Source of the DNA: a virus
Length of the DNA stretch: 28,278 nt
IMG/VR virus record: IMGVR_UViG_3300020347_000022
Location: 1 to 28,278 of that record
Direction: 5' to 3' (one strand)
Part shown: in pieces, positions 1 through 8,930 of the stretch
How the letters are laid out: the number at the start of each line of letters is the position of its first letter
Position numbering within the stretch: position 1 is the stretch's first letter
The notes under the pieces: generated by a model
Told to the model about the DNA's origin: nothing
Database searches by the model: none
What the model saw: only the letters and a program-made list of their open reading frames with translations
Translations under genes and position numbers: made by a program

Positions 1-34
1 CTTTTCAAAAATTTCATGTCAAAATTGTAAATAT

Positions 35-42
35 TATAAATA
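35..42 (+). promoter_or_regulatory. T4-type late promoter before gene 22
   Basis: An exact TATAAATA, the T4 late -10 consensus recognised by the gp55 sigma factor, lies about 30 bases upstream of the scaffold gene. A second, weaker copy (ATATAAAT) follows at 44-51. As usual for late promoters there is no -35 element. The gp55 gene needed to read it is in this same window. Confidence 0.75.
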
Positions 43-73
43 AATATAAATTAAACTCGTAGGAGAAATAAAA

Positions 74-1120
74 ATGGAAAAAGTAGAAAATCAAGAGATT
101 ATCGAAGATACTGTTACCGATGAGACAACAGAAGTAGTAGAAGCAACTGAAGAAGTTGTAGAGACTGTAGAAACTGAAGAAGTTTCTGAAGAGACTGCTG
201 AAGCTGTTGAAGAAGAAGTAGAAGTATCCGAAGAAGTATCTGAGGAATCAGAAGAGTCTATGGAAGAAGCTAAGAAGGTTTCTGAAATGGATGATGAAGA
301 TGAAGAAGAAATGAATGCTTCTTACGATAAAAAGAAGAAGAAAATGAACGCTTCTTACAAAGTTAAAGCAGAAGACGTTGATGTTAAAGAAGACATCGAT
401 GCCATGCTACAAGGTCAAGACCTTTCCGAAGAATTCCAATCGCAAGTTACAACAATTTTTGAAGCAGCGGTAGTCACAAAAGTCAACGAAAAGTTGGAAG
501 AAATTTATGCTGATTACGAAACTGAGCTTCAAGAAAACGTTGCAGAAATTCGTCAAGAATTATCTGAAAAAGTTGATGAGTATTTGTCATACGTTGCAAA
601 AGAGTATGTTGCTGAAAACAAACTCGCAATTCAAACAGGTCTCAAACTAGATATCATGGAGAACTTTATGAATGGTCTGAAGAAGGTCTTTGAGGAAAAC
701 TATGTTGATGTTCCAGAAGAAAAAGTTGACTTGTATGGTGAAGCATTGACTTCATTAGACGAAAAAGAAAGCAAGTTAAACGAGCAATTTGAAAAGAACA
801 TTAAACTAACTAAAAAACTTGAAGAACTTGAGAAAGAAATTATCTTGAAAGATGTAACAGAAGGACTTACAGTTTCACAAAGTGAAAAAGTTCGTTCTTT
901 GAGCGAAAGCCTTGAGTATTCAACTCAAGAAGACATGATGAACAAAGTTACATTGATCAGAGACAACTATTTTCCATCTGAAACAATCGTAGAAAGCGTA
1001 GTACTTGATGAAAGTGCATTAGAAACTTCTGTAGAAGATTCGCCAGTGGTTCAAGAGGAAAATAAATTTCAATCTGTGATGGATATTTACGCTAAAGCAC
1101 TAAATAGACCTAAAGATTAA
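74..1120 (+). CDS. 22: Prohead core scaffolding protein gp22
   Basis: This is the internal scaffold around which the capsid shell is assembled; in T4 it is degraded by the gp21 protease during maturation. The 348-residue product begins with about 80 very acidic residues rich in Glu, Val and Thr, then a short Lys run flanked by two copies of MNASY (residues about 81-95). The rest is Glu/Lys-rich and looks helical to coiled-coil, with no enzyme motif. The call rests on composition and on position directly before gene 23, as in T4, where gp22 is 269 residues. AGGAG at 61-65 supports the start. Sequence alone would not prove the family. Confidence 0.8.
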   Translation: MEKVENQEIIEDTVTDETTEVVEATEEVVETVETEEVSEETAEAVEEEVEVSEEVSEESEESMEEAKKVSEMDDEDEEEMNASYDKKKKKMNASYKVKAEDVDVKEDIDAMLQGQDLSEEFQSQVTTIFEAAVVTKVNEKLEEIYADYETELQENVAEIRQELSEKVDEYLSYVAKEYVAENKLAIQTGLKLDIMENFMNGLKKVFEENYVDVPEEKVDLYGEALTSLDEKESKLNEQFEKNIKLTKKLEELEKEIILKDVTEGLTVSQSEKVRSLSESLEYSTQEDMMNKVTLIRDNYFPSETIVESVVLDESALETSVEDSPVVQEENKFQSVMDIYAKALNRPKD

Positions 1121-1125
1121 AATTT

Positions 1126-1133
1126 TATAAATA
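1126..1133 (+). promoter_or_regulatory. T4-type late promoter before gene 23
   Basis: An exact TATAAATA begins just after the gene 22 stop codon and about 40 bases before the capsid start, a spacing like that of the promoter before gene 22. It would allow strong separate late transcription of the capsid gene. Confidence 0.75.
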
Positions 1134-1174
1134 TAATAGAGATAACATAATTAAAATCTACTAAGGAGAAAAAA

Positions 1175-2524
1175 ATGCACGACTTTAATGAAAATCATAT
1201 TCAGGAGTTGAAAGAAAAGTGGAAGCCAGTGCTTGAGCATCCTGATCAAGCTGAAATTACTGATCCATACAGAAAAGCGGTAACTGCCGTTCTTTTGGAA
1301 AATACTGAAAACGCTACTCGTCAAGAAAACGCAATGGGCCGTGAGTCTATGAGTGTTCTTAACGAAGCACCAGCAAACGTTGCACCAACTGCAGCTGCAT
1401 CTGGAAATCTTCAGTATTCTGACCCTGTTGTAATCTCAATGATTCGCAGAACAATGCCACAATTGATGGCGTATGAACTCGTAGGCGTTCAGCCAATGAC
1501 TGGCCCAACAGGCTTGATCTTTGCAATGCGTTCACGTTATACATCACAAACTGGTACAGAAGCATTCTTCAACGAAGCTGACACAGTACATTCTGGTGAT
1601 GATGCTACATCACACGCTGGAACAGATCCATTTGCAGGCGCAGTTATTGCTTCTAACGCATTGGATGAGTCAGGTTCAACATATGCAACTGGTGGCCCAG
1701 GCTCAACAGCTGAGGGTGAAAAGTTGGGTGATGGTTCCGCAATGACTTCAGACGGACACTTCAACCAAATGGCATTCTCAATTGAGAGAGTTTCAGTAAC
1801 TGCAAAAACCAGAGCGTTGAAAGCAGAATACACAATGGAACTTTCACAAGACTTGAAAGCTGTCCATGGTCTAGATGCAGAATCAGAATTGTCAACAATT
1901 CTTTCTACAGAGATCACTGCAGAAATCAACCGCGAAGTTCTTAGAACTCTTTATGCACAAGCAAAACTTGGCGCACAATCACAAGTAACAAACACAGGTA
2001 TCTTTGACTTGACAACAGACGCAGACGGTCGTTGGTCAGTTGAGAAGTACAAAGGACTTATGTTCCACATCGAGCGTGAAGCAAACCTTATTGCTAAAGA
2101 AACACGTAGAGGAAAAGCGAACACAATCGTATGTTCTTCTGATGTTGCTTCAGCACTTGCAATGTCTGGTGTACTTGATTACAACCCACAAATGGATACA
2201 GCTTTGACTGTAGACGATACTGGTCAAACTTTCGCTGGTATACTTAACAAGAAATATAAAGTCTTCATCGACCCTTATTTCTCAGCAGCAGGCGCATATG
2301 ACTTTGCAATGGTTGGCTATCGTGGTAATTCACCATACGATGCTGGTTATTTCTATTGCCCATATGTACCAATGCAAATGGTACGCGCAGTTGGCGAAAA
2401 CACATTCCAACCAAAAATCGGTTTCAAAACACGCTACGGCATGGTTGCAAACCCATTTGCTGGTGGAGCACGTGCCAACCAGTATTACAGAATCTTTAGA
2501 GTGGACAACATCAACTCTATCTAA
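1175..2524 (+). CDS. 23: Major capsid protein gp23
   Basis: This HK97-fold shell protein forms the hexamers of the T4-type head. The 449-residue product aligns along its length with what I recall of T4 gp23: the delta domain at 1-64; the stretch containing YELVGVQPM and SPTG/GPTG (about residues 96-110); LSQDLKAVHG and the following INREV (about 220-255); and the C-terminal GFKTRYG motif (about 417-423). A likely gp21 cleavage site, L62-N63-E64 followed by Ala, sits almost exactly where T4 gp23 is cut (after residue 65). AAGGAG at 1162-1167 gives a strong ribosome binding site. It is shorter than the T4 protein (521 residues), as in marine relatives. Confidence 0.96.
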   Translation: MHDFNENHIQELKEKWKPVLEHPDQAEITDPYRKAVTAVLLENTENATRQENAMGRESMSVLNEAPANVAPTAAASGNLQYSDPVVISMIRRTMPQLMAYELVGVQPMTGPTGLIFAMRSRYTSQTGTEAFFNEADTVHSGDDATSHAGTDPFAGAVIASNALDESGSTYATGGPGSTAEGEKLGDGSAMTSDGHFNQMAFSIERVSVTAKTRALKAEYTMELSQDLKAVHGLDAESELSTILSTEITAEINREVLRTLYAQAKLGAQSQVTNTGIFDLTTDADGRWSVEKYKGLMFHIEREANLIAKETRRGKANTIVCSSDVASALAMSGVLDYNPQMDTALTVDDTGQTFAGILNKKYKVFIDPYFSAAGAYDFAMVGYRGNSPYDAGYFYCPYVPMQMVRAVGENTFQPKIGFKTRYGMVANPFAGGARANQYYRIFRVDNINSI

Positions 2525-2563
2525 TCTGCTAGATAACAATAATAATAAAAAACGCAGAAATTT

Positions 2564-2589
2564 GGGGGGTTTAATACCCCCCTTTTTTT
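2564..2589 (+). terminator. Rho-independent terminator after gene 23
   Basis: Six G residues (2564-2569) plus a T pair with A plus six C residues (2576-2582) across a five-base loop. Seven T residues (2583-2589) follow. This is a textbook intrinsic terminator and isolates the capsid transcript from the next gene. Confidence 0.93.
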
Positions 2590-2591
2590 AT

Positions 2592-2600
2592 GACTAAATA
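2592..2600 (+). promoter_or_regulatory. Variant late promoter GACTAAATA
   Basis: GACTAAATA lies directly after the gene 23 terminator and 24 bases before the next start codon. It differs from TATAAATA at its first bases but keeps the TAAATA core. Because the terminator should stop upstream transcription, a fresh promoter is expected here. Confidence 0.5.
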
Positions 2601-2623
2601 GTAGGTAACAAGGAGAATATATT

Positions 2624-3136
2624 GTGGACGTAAGTACTCAAAATCCAAATTATCTAAACACCCAGACGTTTAGTTTTTCTACTAATACATGCCCATCTCT
2701 TACAGATTATGTTCAGTCTGTAAGCATTCCTGGCGTGACATTGGGAGAAGCCGCAGTAGAGACACCATTTGTAAAAAGACCAGAGCCAGGCGATAAACTG
2801 ATATATTCAGTATTGTCTGTTGGATTTCTAGTAGACGAAGAAATGAAAAATTGGTTAGAAATTTACAATTGGCTTACTGCACTAGGATTTCCAGACAACT
2901 TTCAACAATATGGGAATTTTACCAATGCAAAACGCCTTGCATTGACGGATGTGTTTTCAGATTTGATTCTACTCATATATAATAATCAATCGACACCTAT
3001 CCTAAAATTTACATTTAAAGATGCATTTCCTATAGCAGTAGGAGATTTGCCTCTTTCTTCTGCAGAGACAGGAAGTGTCGCACCTCTTTCTACTGCTGAC
3101 TTTATGTACAGAAGTTATGATATTGAAACTTTATAA
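2624..3136 (+). CDS. 3: Tail tube-fold protein, probably gp3-like
   Basis: The 170-residue product resembles the T4 gp19/gp3 tail tube fold family: an N-terminal segment containing SIPGV followed by VKRPEPGD, then VGFLVDEEMKNW and EIYNWLTALG, and a closing beta-rich region. In T4-like marine phages the gene between 23 and uvsY is commonly called gp3, the tail tube terminator or completion protein. A gp19 paralogue or another tail tube protein is the alternative. The start is GTG, chosen because AAGGAG (2610-2615) lies eight bases before it and no in-frame ATG fits. It would act in the virion tail. Confidence 0.65.
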   Translation: MDVSTQNPNYLNTQTFSFSTNTCPSLTDYVQSVSIPGVTLGEAAVETPFVKRPEPGDKLIYSVLSVGFLVDEEMKNWLEIYNWLTALGFPDNFQQYGNFTNAKRLALTDVFSDLILLIYNNQSTPILKFTFKDAFPIAVGDLPLSSAETGSVAPLSTADFMYRSYDIETL

Positions 3137-3154
3137 TACTACGTGGAGAACATT

Positions 3155-3610
3155 ATGGACGAAAAGTATTCGGTTAAACTGGCTGAATTGACTCAAGAAT
3201 CTGAAAAAGATATAAAGATAGATTTTCTAAAATTAACAGAAGAGCTCGCTCACAATCAGAACTTGATTGGGAAATGGATGACTTATCAGCAGGTTTGGGA
3301 AACAAAATATCAATTCTTAGATTTAGAGTATAGACAGTTATTAGCATCTAAGACAAAATACTATACTGGTAAAATGTCAGAAGATGAAATTATTTCCAAG
3401 GGTTGGGGAATAGAAGGCACTAAAATACTCAAGGCAGATCTCAATATTTGGGTAGATGATGATAATGATATGATTAAAGCAAAGAAGAAAATGTTAATAT
3501 TGAAGCAAATCATTACTATAATTGATAAGACAATAGATATTCTGGTCGATCAGAAAAAATGGACAATCAAGAATTTCATAGACTATAAGAAGTGGCTTGA
3601 AGGAAATTAA
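3155..3610 (+). CDS. uvsY: Recombination mediator UvsY
   Basis: UvsY loads the UvsX recombinase onto single-stranded DNA covered with gp32. The 151-residue product matches the T4 UvsY plan: a Lys/Glu-rich helical N-terminus, KWMTYQQVWE, the conserved KTKYYTGK (T4 has LDYYSGR), then ILKADLNIWV and a C-terminal IKNFIDYKKW segment like the T4 IKHIQDM region. An in-frame GTG at 3143 would add four residues, but GGAG at 3145-3148 lies within that extension at the right distance from ATG 3155, so 3155 is preferred. The stop overlaps the uvsW start by one base (TAATG), so the two are probably translationally coupled. Confidence 0.9.
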   Translation: MDEKYSVKLAELTQESEKDIKIDFLKLTEELAHNQNLIGKWMTYQQVWETKYQFLDLEYRQLLASKTKYYTGKMSEDEIISKGWGIEGTKILKADLNIWVDDDNDMIKAKKKMLILKQIITIIDKTIDILVDQKKWTIKNFIDYKKWLEGN

Positions 3611-5100
3611 TGAGTAAATTTTATGTTTCTAAATTAAATGAAGTCTATGTGCAAGTAGACTCGCCAGAACTTTTTATGTTGAAAGAGCTTGTAGATTATT
3701 TTACATTCAAAGTGCCTGGCGCTGAATTTATGCCGTCGTATAAAAACAAATATTGGGATGGAAAGATTAGACTTTTCAATCCTATGAACTGCAAGTTATA
3801 TCTAGGGCTAGTAAGTCAGTTAAAATTCTTCTGTGAAAAAAATGATTATGAAATAGTATATGATGAAGATTTAAAAGACCAAGAATTTACTCCAAAAGAT
3901 TTAGAATCTTTGGCTAAGTACATAAACCCGCATAGTCAGGGGGCCCCGATCTCTTACAGAGATTATCAACTAGACGCCATATATCATGCCATCAAAAAGA
4001 ACAGAACTCTTTTGCTATCCCCAACAGCATCAGGCAAATCTTTGATCATATATACACTAGTTCGCTTTTATAATATGCACCCAGAAGTGAAAAACAAAAA
4101 AATATTAATAATCGTTCCTACAACATCTCTAGTTGCACAGATGTATGGCGACTTCAAAGATTATGGATGGAATGTAGAAAAGTACTGTCATAAGATTTTT
4201 GCCGGACAAGATAAACATTCAGACAAGAAAGTTATCATTTCTACTTGGCAGTCTATATACAAAATGCCAAGAGAATATTGGGATCAGTTTGGAGTAGTTA
4301 TTGGAGATGAGTGTCATTTATTCAAAGCAAACTCGCTCAATAAAATTATGGACAGATTAACTGACTGCAGATTTAGATTCGGAACAACTGGAACATTAGA
4401 TGGAACGAAGACGCACAAGCTTGTATTGACAGGAATGTTTGGCGAAGCGAAACAGGTTACATCTACTAGAAAGTTGATTGACAATAAAACTCTGGCCGAT
4501 TTTAAAATTCAATGTTTAGTTTTAAAATATTCTGAAGAAACTTGCAAAGAAATTAAAAAGATGAAATATGCTGATGAGGTAGAATATATCGTCACTAATC
4601 CAAGGAGAAATGAATTTATTAAAAACTTGACATTAGACTTAAAAGGTAATACACTAGTACTTTACAATTTTGTAGAGAAACATGGAATTCCATTACATAA
4701 GTTAATATCAGATCACGCACAAGAAGGTAGAAAAGTTTTCTTCGTATCGGGTGGAGTTGATACAGAAACCAGAGAGGCAATCCGAGCCACAACAGAAACC
4801 GAAGACAATGCAATTATTGTCGCTTCATATGGAACCTTTTCAACAGGCATAAATATAAGGAACTTGCATAATGTTGTATTCACTTCTCCTTCTAAAAGTA
4901 GAATAAGAAACTTACAGTCTATTGGTAGAGGATTAAGAAAGGGAAATAACAAAACTTCAGCTGTCTTATATGATATCGCAGATGATATGAGACATAAGAA
5001 TTATATGAATTTTGCTATACGGCATTTTTATGAACGCATAAATATTTACAATGAAGAGAAGTTTTCTTTTAAAATTAATGAACTCAAACTTTACGGTTAG
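3610..5100 (+). CDS. uvsW: Recombination DNA-RNA helicase UvsW
   Basis: UvsW is a superfamily 2 helicase that resolves R-loops and branched recombination intermediates and helps switch T4 from origin- to recombination-dependent replication. The 496 residues compare with about 503 in T4. An N-terminal domain with FMPSYKNKYWDGK precedes the helicase core: Walker A SPTASGKS (137-144), motif II DECH (233-236), motif III TTGT (about 257-260) and motif VI QSIGRGLRKG near residue 440. It follows uvsY directly, as in T4-like marine phages. The family assignment is secure. Confidence 0.95.
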   Translation: MSKFYVSKLNEVYVQVDSPELFMLKELVDYFTFKVPGAEFMPSYKNKYWDGKIRLFNPMNCKLYLGLVSQLKFFCEKNDYEIVYDEDLKDQEFTPKDLESLAKYINPHSQGAPISYRDYQLDAIYHAIKKNRTLLLSPTASGKSLIIYTLVRFYNMHPEVKNKKILIIVPTTSLVAQMYGDFKDYGWNVEKYCHKIFAGQDKHSDKKVIISTWQSIYKMPREYWDQFGVVIGDECHLFKANSLNKIMDRLTDCRFRFGTTGTLDGTKTHKLVLTGMFGEAKQVTSTRKLIDNKTLADFKIQCLVLKYSEETCKEIKKMKYADEVEYIVTNPRRNEFIKNLTLDLKGNTLVLYNFVEKHGIPLHKLISDHAQEGRKVFFVSGGVDTETREAIRATTETEDNAIIVASYGTFSTGINIRNLHNVVFTSPSKSRIRNLQSIGRGLRKGNNKTSAVLYDIADDMRHKNYMNFAIRHFYERINIYNEEKFSFKINELKLYG

Positions 5101-5108
5101 GAAAATAC

Positions 5109-5519
5109 ATGAACGACTTTAAACTTTTAAGACTTACAACAAAAGAAGTTATTATATGTAAAGCCTATGCGAATGAAAAAGATAAAAATAAAGTAGTATT
5201 GCACGACCCCTTTGAAATCAAATCGTTCATGAATCCCAGTACTGGAGATTTTAATTCTACACTAATAGATTGGTTGCAATATAGCGCAGACAGTTTCGTT
5301 GAAATCGAGGCGTTCAATGTCTTGACGATCAGTACTCCCGCTTCTGATATCGTAGATCATTACGAGATGATATTGAAAAGAAGAGAGGCCCTGCTCGAAG
5401 ATGGCGCAGAAGAAATCAATCAGACAAGCGCTCCAGCCGCAACAGACATAGAAGAAGACGGAGAGTATTCTATTGAAGACATGATGAAGATGTTAGGTAA
5501 TAATAAAGTATATCATTAA
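5109..5519 (+). CDS. Small Sm-like (LSM-like) phage protein, function unknown
   Basis: I cannot name a function. The 136-residue product starts with FKLLRLTTKEV, a short variable stretch, then KVVLHDPFEI, a strand pattern typical of Sm-like beta barrels found in T4-like marine phages. The C-terminal third is acidic and Ala/Glu-rich and ends in EYSIEDMMKML, which could be a short helix for protein contacts. The protein at 21912-22259 opens in the same way (KVLRLISGEEL, then NKVFIKNV), so the two may be distant paralogues. It begins eight bases after uvsW, suggesting one transcript. AGGA before the ATG is a modest ribosome binding site. Confidence 0.7.
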   Translation: MNDFKLLRLTTKEVIICKAYANEKDKNKVVLHDPFEIKSFMNPSTGDFNSTLIDWLQYSADSFVEIEAFNVLTISTPASDIVDHYEMILKRREALLEDGAEEINQTSAPAATDIEEDGEYSIEDMMKMLGNNKVYH

Positions 5520-5585
5520 GGGTCCACATACCCATTGTAACAAAAGATTCGCACGCTGTCAATAAGAAAAAATAATTATTTTGTA

Positions 5586-5614
5586 TTGACAGACAAATAT
5601 TTTTATGATATTAT
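5586..5614 (+). promoter_or_regulatory. Sigma70-type promoter for gene 55
   Basis: A perfect TTGACA (5586-5591) and TATTAT (5609-5614) are separated by 17 bases, about 26 bases before the gene 55 start. A 14-base AT palindrome (5569-5582) lies just upstream of the -35 box. The host RNA polymerase should read it without phage factors, which fits early or middle expression of the late sigma factor. Confidence 0.88.
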
Positions 5615-5640
5615 CTATGTAATTGAATTGAGGAATTAAT

Positions 5641-6186
5641 ATGGCTAAAAAACCAACAAGAAATCACTATGTAGACAACAAAAAGTTGTTAGTAGAGATG
5701 ACCAAGTATAAAGAGTCAGTAGAGACTGCAAAAGCATCAGATACAGAACGACCTAGAGTACCTAACTACATAGGGGAATGTATCATGAAGATTGCACAAC
5801 ATCTCTCATACAAACCCAATTTTATCAACTATACATATAAAGAAGAAATGATCTCAGATGGTATTGAGAATTGTCTTTTATACATTGATAATTTCAACCC
5901 AGAGAAGTCTAAGAATCCATTTGCATATTTTACGCAAATTATCTATTATGCCTTCATCCGAAGGATACAGAAAGAGAAAAAGCAGACATATGTTAAGTAT
6001 AAGGCCTTGGAGAATCAAGAACTGATTGACGAAATCATGCAAGGCCCCAATGGCACTCCTGTGAAGAATAATTTTATGGAATTCTTGCAGAGTAATATGG
6101 ATGATTTTCTTGCAGATTTTGAAGAGACTCAACGAAAGAAAAAAGAGAAAGCAAAAGAGAAAAGAGACAACAAGGAACCTTCATGA
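5641..6186 (+). CDS. 55: Late-transcription sigma factor gp55
   Basis: gp55 is a reduced sigma factor that redirects host RNA polymerase to TATAAATA late promoters, working with the gp45 sliding clamp. The 181-residue product follows T4 gp55 (185 residues): NHYVDNKKLL near the start, then YTYKEEMISDGIENC, the region-2-like NPFAYFTQIIYYAF and RRIQKEKK. The acidic/hydrophobic MDDFLADF (153-160) may be the clamp-binding motif, but in T4 this lies at the very C-terminus whereas here a basic tail of about 20 residues follows. GAGG precedes the ATG. The stop overlaps gene 47 by four bases (ATGA). Exact TATAAATA sites occur at 35, 1126 and 28237. Confidence 0.92.
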   Translation: MAKKPTRNHYVDNKKLLVEMTKYKESVETAKASDTERPRVPNYIGECIMKIAQHLSYKPNFINYTYKEEMISDGIENCLLYIDNFNPEKSKNPFAYFTQIIYYAFIRRIQKEKKQTYVKYKALENQELIDEIMQGPNGTPVKNNFMEFLQSNMDDFLADFEETQRKKKEKAKEKRDNKEPS

Positions 6187-7205
6187 AAATTGCCCTAATA
6201 ACTGACACTCATTTTGGGGCAAGGGGAGACTCTGCTTTATTTCATGAGTATTTTATGAAATTCTATGATAATATCTTTTTTCCATATCTAGAAGAAAATG
6301 AAATAACCACTGTAATTCATCTTGGAGATGTTACTGATCGACGCAAGTTTATCAATTATAACATTTTGGATGGATTGAAGATTGGCTTTATAGAGAAGAT
6401 GCGTAAGTATGACACTCATTTTATTGTTGGTAATCATGATGTGTATTATAAGAACACAAACCGTATTAACTCTATGGAACAGCTTTTCGGTGATGATTTC
6501 AAGGTTTATACAGAAGCCACTACTATTAATACTGGTGGGATTGATGTGTGTCTTGTTCCTTGGATAAATTCTGATAATTTAAACCAAACTACCAAACATC
6601 TGAAAAAAACAAAAGCAACTGTTGCTCTAGGACATCTGGAGTTGAATGGATTTGAAATGATGCGTGGTATCAAGTGTGAAGCTGGTATGGATATTAAATT
6701 GTTTAAGAAGTTTGATTTAACTTGTTCTGGACATTTTCATACAAAATCAAATCAAGGTAATATTCATTATTTGGGTTCTCCATATGAAATGTATTGGAAT
6801 GACTGTAATGATGCCAAAGGATTTCATATTTTAGATACAGAAACTTTAGAACTAGATTTTATCAAGAATCCTCATCAATTGTTTCATAAAATCTTTTATG
6901 ACGAAACTAGAGAATATAAACTTTCCTCATTTGCTAACAAATACATTAAAGTTGTCGTTACAAATAAAACAGATCAGTATAAGTTTGATGTGTTTGTGGA
7001 TTCTTTATATAAGGCCGGTGTAGCAGATTTGTCCATTGTGGATGAAACTGATTTTGAGTTTGAAGAGCAAAGTGATGTGGATACTACAAAGGATACTATG
7101 TCTTTACTTACTAGTTACATCGACAATTATGAAATTGATGTAGATAAAAATAAATTGAAAAGCATTATGCAAGACTTGTATGTCTCTGCTATGCGAGGTG
7201 AATAA
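6183..7205 (+). CDS. 47: Recombination nuclease subunit gp47 (Mre11/SbcD-like)
   Basis: This calcineurin-like phosphoesterase is the nuclease partner of gp46; the complex resects DNA ends for recombination-dependent replication. At 340 residues it matches T4 gp47 (339). The metal-binding motifs are complete: D8-T-H10, G48-D49, GNHD (83-86), GHLELNG (150-156) and GHFH (183-186). The C-terminal part is less conserved and would hold the gp46-binding region. It overlaps gene 55 by four bases and gene 46 by one base (TAATG). Confidence 0.96.
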   Translation: MKIALITDTHFGARGDSALFHEYFMKFYDNIFFPYLEENEITTVIHLGDVTDRRKFINYNILDGLKIGFIEKMRKYDTHFIVGNHDVYYKNTNRINSMEQLFGDDFKVYTEATTINTGGIDVCLVPWINSDNLNQTTKHLKKTKATVALGHLELNGFEMMRGIKCEAGMDIKLFKKFDLTCSGHFHTKSNQGNIHYLGSPYEMYWNDCNDAKGFHILDTETLELDFIKNPHQLFHKIFYDETREYKLSSFANKYIKVVVTNKTDQYKFDVFVDSLYKAGVADLSIVDETDFEFEEQSDVDTTKDTMSLLTSYIDNYEIDVDKNKLKSIMQDLYVSAMRGE

Positions 7206-8920
7206 TGATAGAATTTCAGACAATCAAGTGGAAGAATTTTCTTTCCACTGGTAATTACTTTACAGAAGTGCAGCTTAACAAATCATCATCTACATTGATT
7301 GTAGGTGAGAATGGTGCTGGTAAATCTACAATATTAGATGCATTGACATTTGGATTATTTGGAAAATCTTTTAGAAAGATCAACAAACCTCAGCTAGTCA
7401 ACTCTATCAACAGTAAAGATACGGTAATTGAAATTACTTTTACTATTGGTAAAAAGAACTATCTTGTCCGCCGCGGAATCAAACCAAATATTTTTGAAAT
7501 ATGGGTAGATGGTAAGATGTTGGATCAAGACTCTAAGATTAGAGATAGCCAATTATACCTAGAAGAGACTATTCTCAAACTGAATTACAAATCCTTCACT
7601 CAGACAGTAATATTAGGTAGTGCTACATTTGTTCCATTCATGCAACTATCTGCAAATGATAGAAGAGATATTATTGAAGATATTTTAGATATTAAAATCT
7701 TTTCATCGATGAATGAGATTCTAAAGGCCAAGATGGCAATGATGAAAGAATCAATGTCTGACAATGAAAAGAATAGAGAAGTGCAAGACTATAAAATAGA
7801 ATTGCAAGAAAGAAGTATTGAAGAGGCAAAATCTACCAAAAAAACTGCTATCAATACCTTTAAGAAAAAAATCAAAGAAAAGAAAGCAGAACAGTCTGGT
7901 TATTTAGATTCTAACAAAAAGTTACAAACTGAATTGGATGAATTGTTGGAGACTATTGTAGATGAAAGCAAACTCGTTACAAAACGAAAAAAGTTTGAAA
8001 AGTTGGAAAACAAGTTATCCAATAATATTGATAAAATTGATAATGATATTGATTGGTTTACAAATAATGATGTGTGTCCATCTTGTCAGCAGAATATAGG
8101 CTCAGATCATAAACACTGCATCGTTGAAGAAAAAGATGTCAAGAAGAATGAAATTCAAGAAGCAGTAAAACAATTATCTGCAGAATTGAATGGTGTGAAC
8201 GAAGACATTTCTAAAATTGAAGAAACTAAAACTTCCATTTTAAATTTACGAAATGTTATGAATAACAACACAAATAAGTTCGAATTCATTCAGAAGAGTA
8301 TTGAAGAGATTGAAACGGAGATGGAAGATGCAGAATCTAACAATAAAAGTGTCTCAAAACTAGAAAAAGAATTGAAGACTGCTCGTAAAGAGATGTCCAG
8401 ATTAGATGATGAACGAAAAGAGCTCACAGATACCAAAAATTATTATGTGGTTGCCTCTCAGTTTTTGAAGGATACAGGAGTAAAAACTTCTATCATTAAA
8501 TACTATCTACCGATCATGAATAAGCTAATTAACAAGTATCTACAGGAAATGGATTTTTATGTGAACTTCACCATGGATGAGCGTTTTCAAGAGAACATAA
8601 AATCTAGAGGGCGCGAAGGATTTACTTACTCATCATTTTCCGAAGGCGAGAAGATGCGAGTCGATCTTGCATTGCTGTTTACATGGAGAGAGATTGCGCG
8701 AATGAAGAACAGCGTCAACACCAACCTACTGATTCTTGATGAGGTGTTTGATAGTTCTTTGGATGCGACTGGTACAGATGAGTTTTTGAAGTTGTTGAAC
8801 ACACTAGGCGGCAACAATGTCTTTGTGATTTCACATAAGGGTGATATCCTGTTTGACAAGTTCAACGAAACGATAAAATTTGAAAAAGTAAAAAACTTTA
8901 GCCAAATTGAAAAAAATTGA
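7205..8920 (+). CDS. 46: Recombination nuclease subunit gp46 (Rad50/SbcC-like)
   Basis: This SMC-type ATPase powers the gp46/gp47 end-resection complex. Walker A is GENGAGKS (34-41). Two long Lys/Glu-rich coiled-coil arms flank a zinc hook CPSC (291-294). The ABC signature (SFSEGEK, about residue 479) and Walker B ILDE (510-513) follow, then the switch-type ISHKGD. The 571 residues are close to the T4 length (560). It ends the gene 55-47-46 unit; no terminator follows, but a new promoter starts 11 bases after the stop. Confidence 0.96.
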   Translation: MIEFQTIKWKNFLSTGNYFTEVQLNKSSSTLIVGENGAGKSTILDALTFGLFGKSFRKINKPQLVNSINSKDTVIEITFTIGKKNYLVRRGIKPNIFEIWVDGKMLDQDSKIRDSQLYLEETILKLNYKSFTQTVILGSATFVPFMQLSANDRRDIIEDILDIKIFSSMNEILKAKMAMMKESMSDNEKNREVQDYKIELQERSIEEAKSTKKTAINTFKKKIKEKKAEQSGYLDSNKKLQTELDELLETIVDESKLVTKRKKFEKLENKLSNNIDKIDNDIDWFTNNDVCPSCQQNIGSDHKHCIVEEKDVKKNEIQEAVKQLSAELNGVNEDISKIEETKTSILNLRNVMNNNTNKFEFIQKSIEEIETEMEDAESNNKSVSKLEKELKTARKEMSRLDDERKELTDTKNYYVVASQFLKDTGVKTSIIKYYLPIMNKLINKYLQEMDFYVNFTMDERFQENIKSRGREGFTYSSFSEGEKMRVDLALLFTWREIARMKNSVNTNLLILDEVFDSSLDATGTDEFLKLLNTLGGNNVFVISHKGDILFDKFNETIKFEKVKNFSQIEKN

Positions 8921-8930
8921 AAAAAAACTA

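Noticed and set aside
1537-1929. Open frame of 130 codons on the - strand within the capsid gene
   Set aside because: It is a shadow of the well-matched gp23 coding frame.
4849-5047. CATAAATA late-promoter-like sites near 4850 and 5038
   Set aside because: They lie inside uvsW, differ from the exact TATAAATA seen before late genes, and chance matches are frequent in AT-rich DNA.
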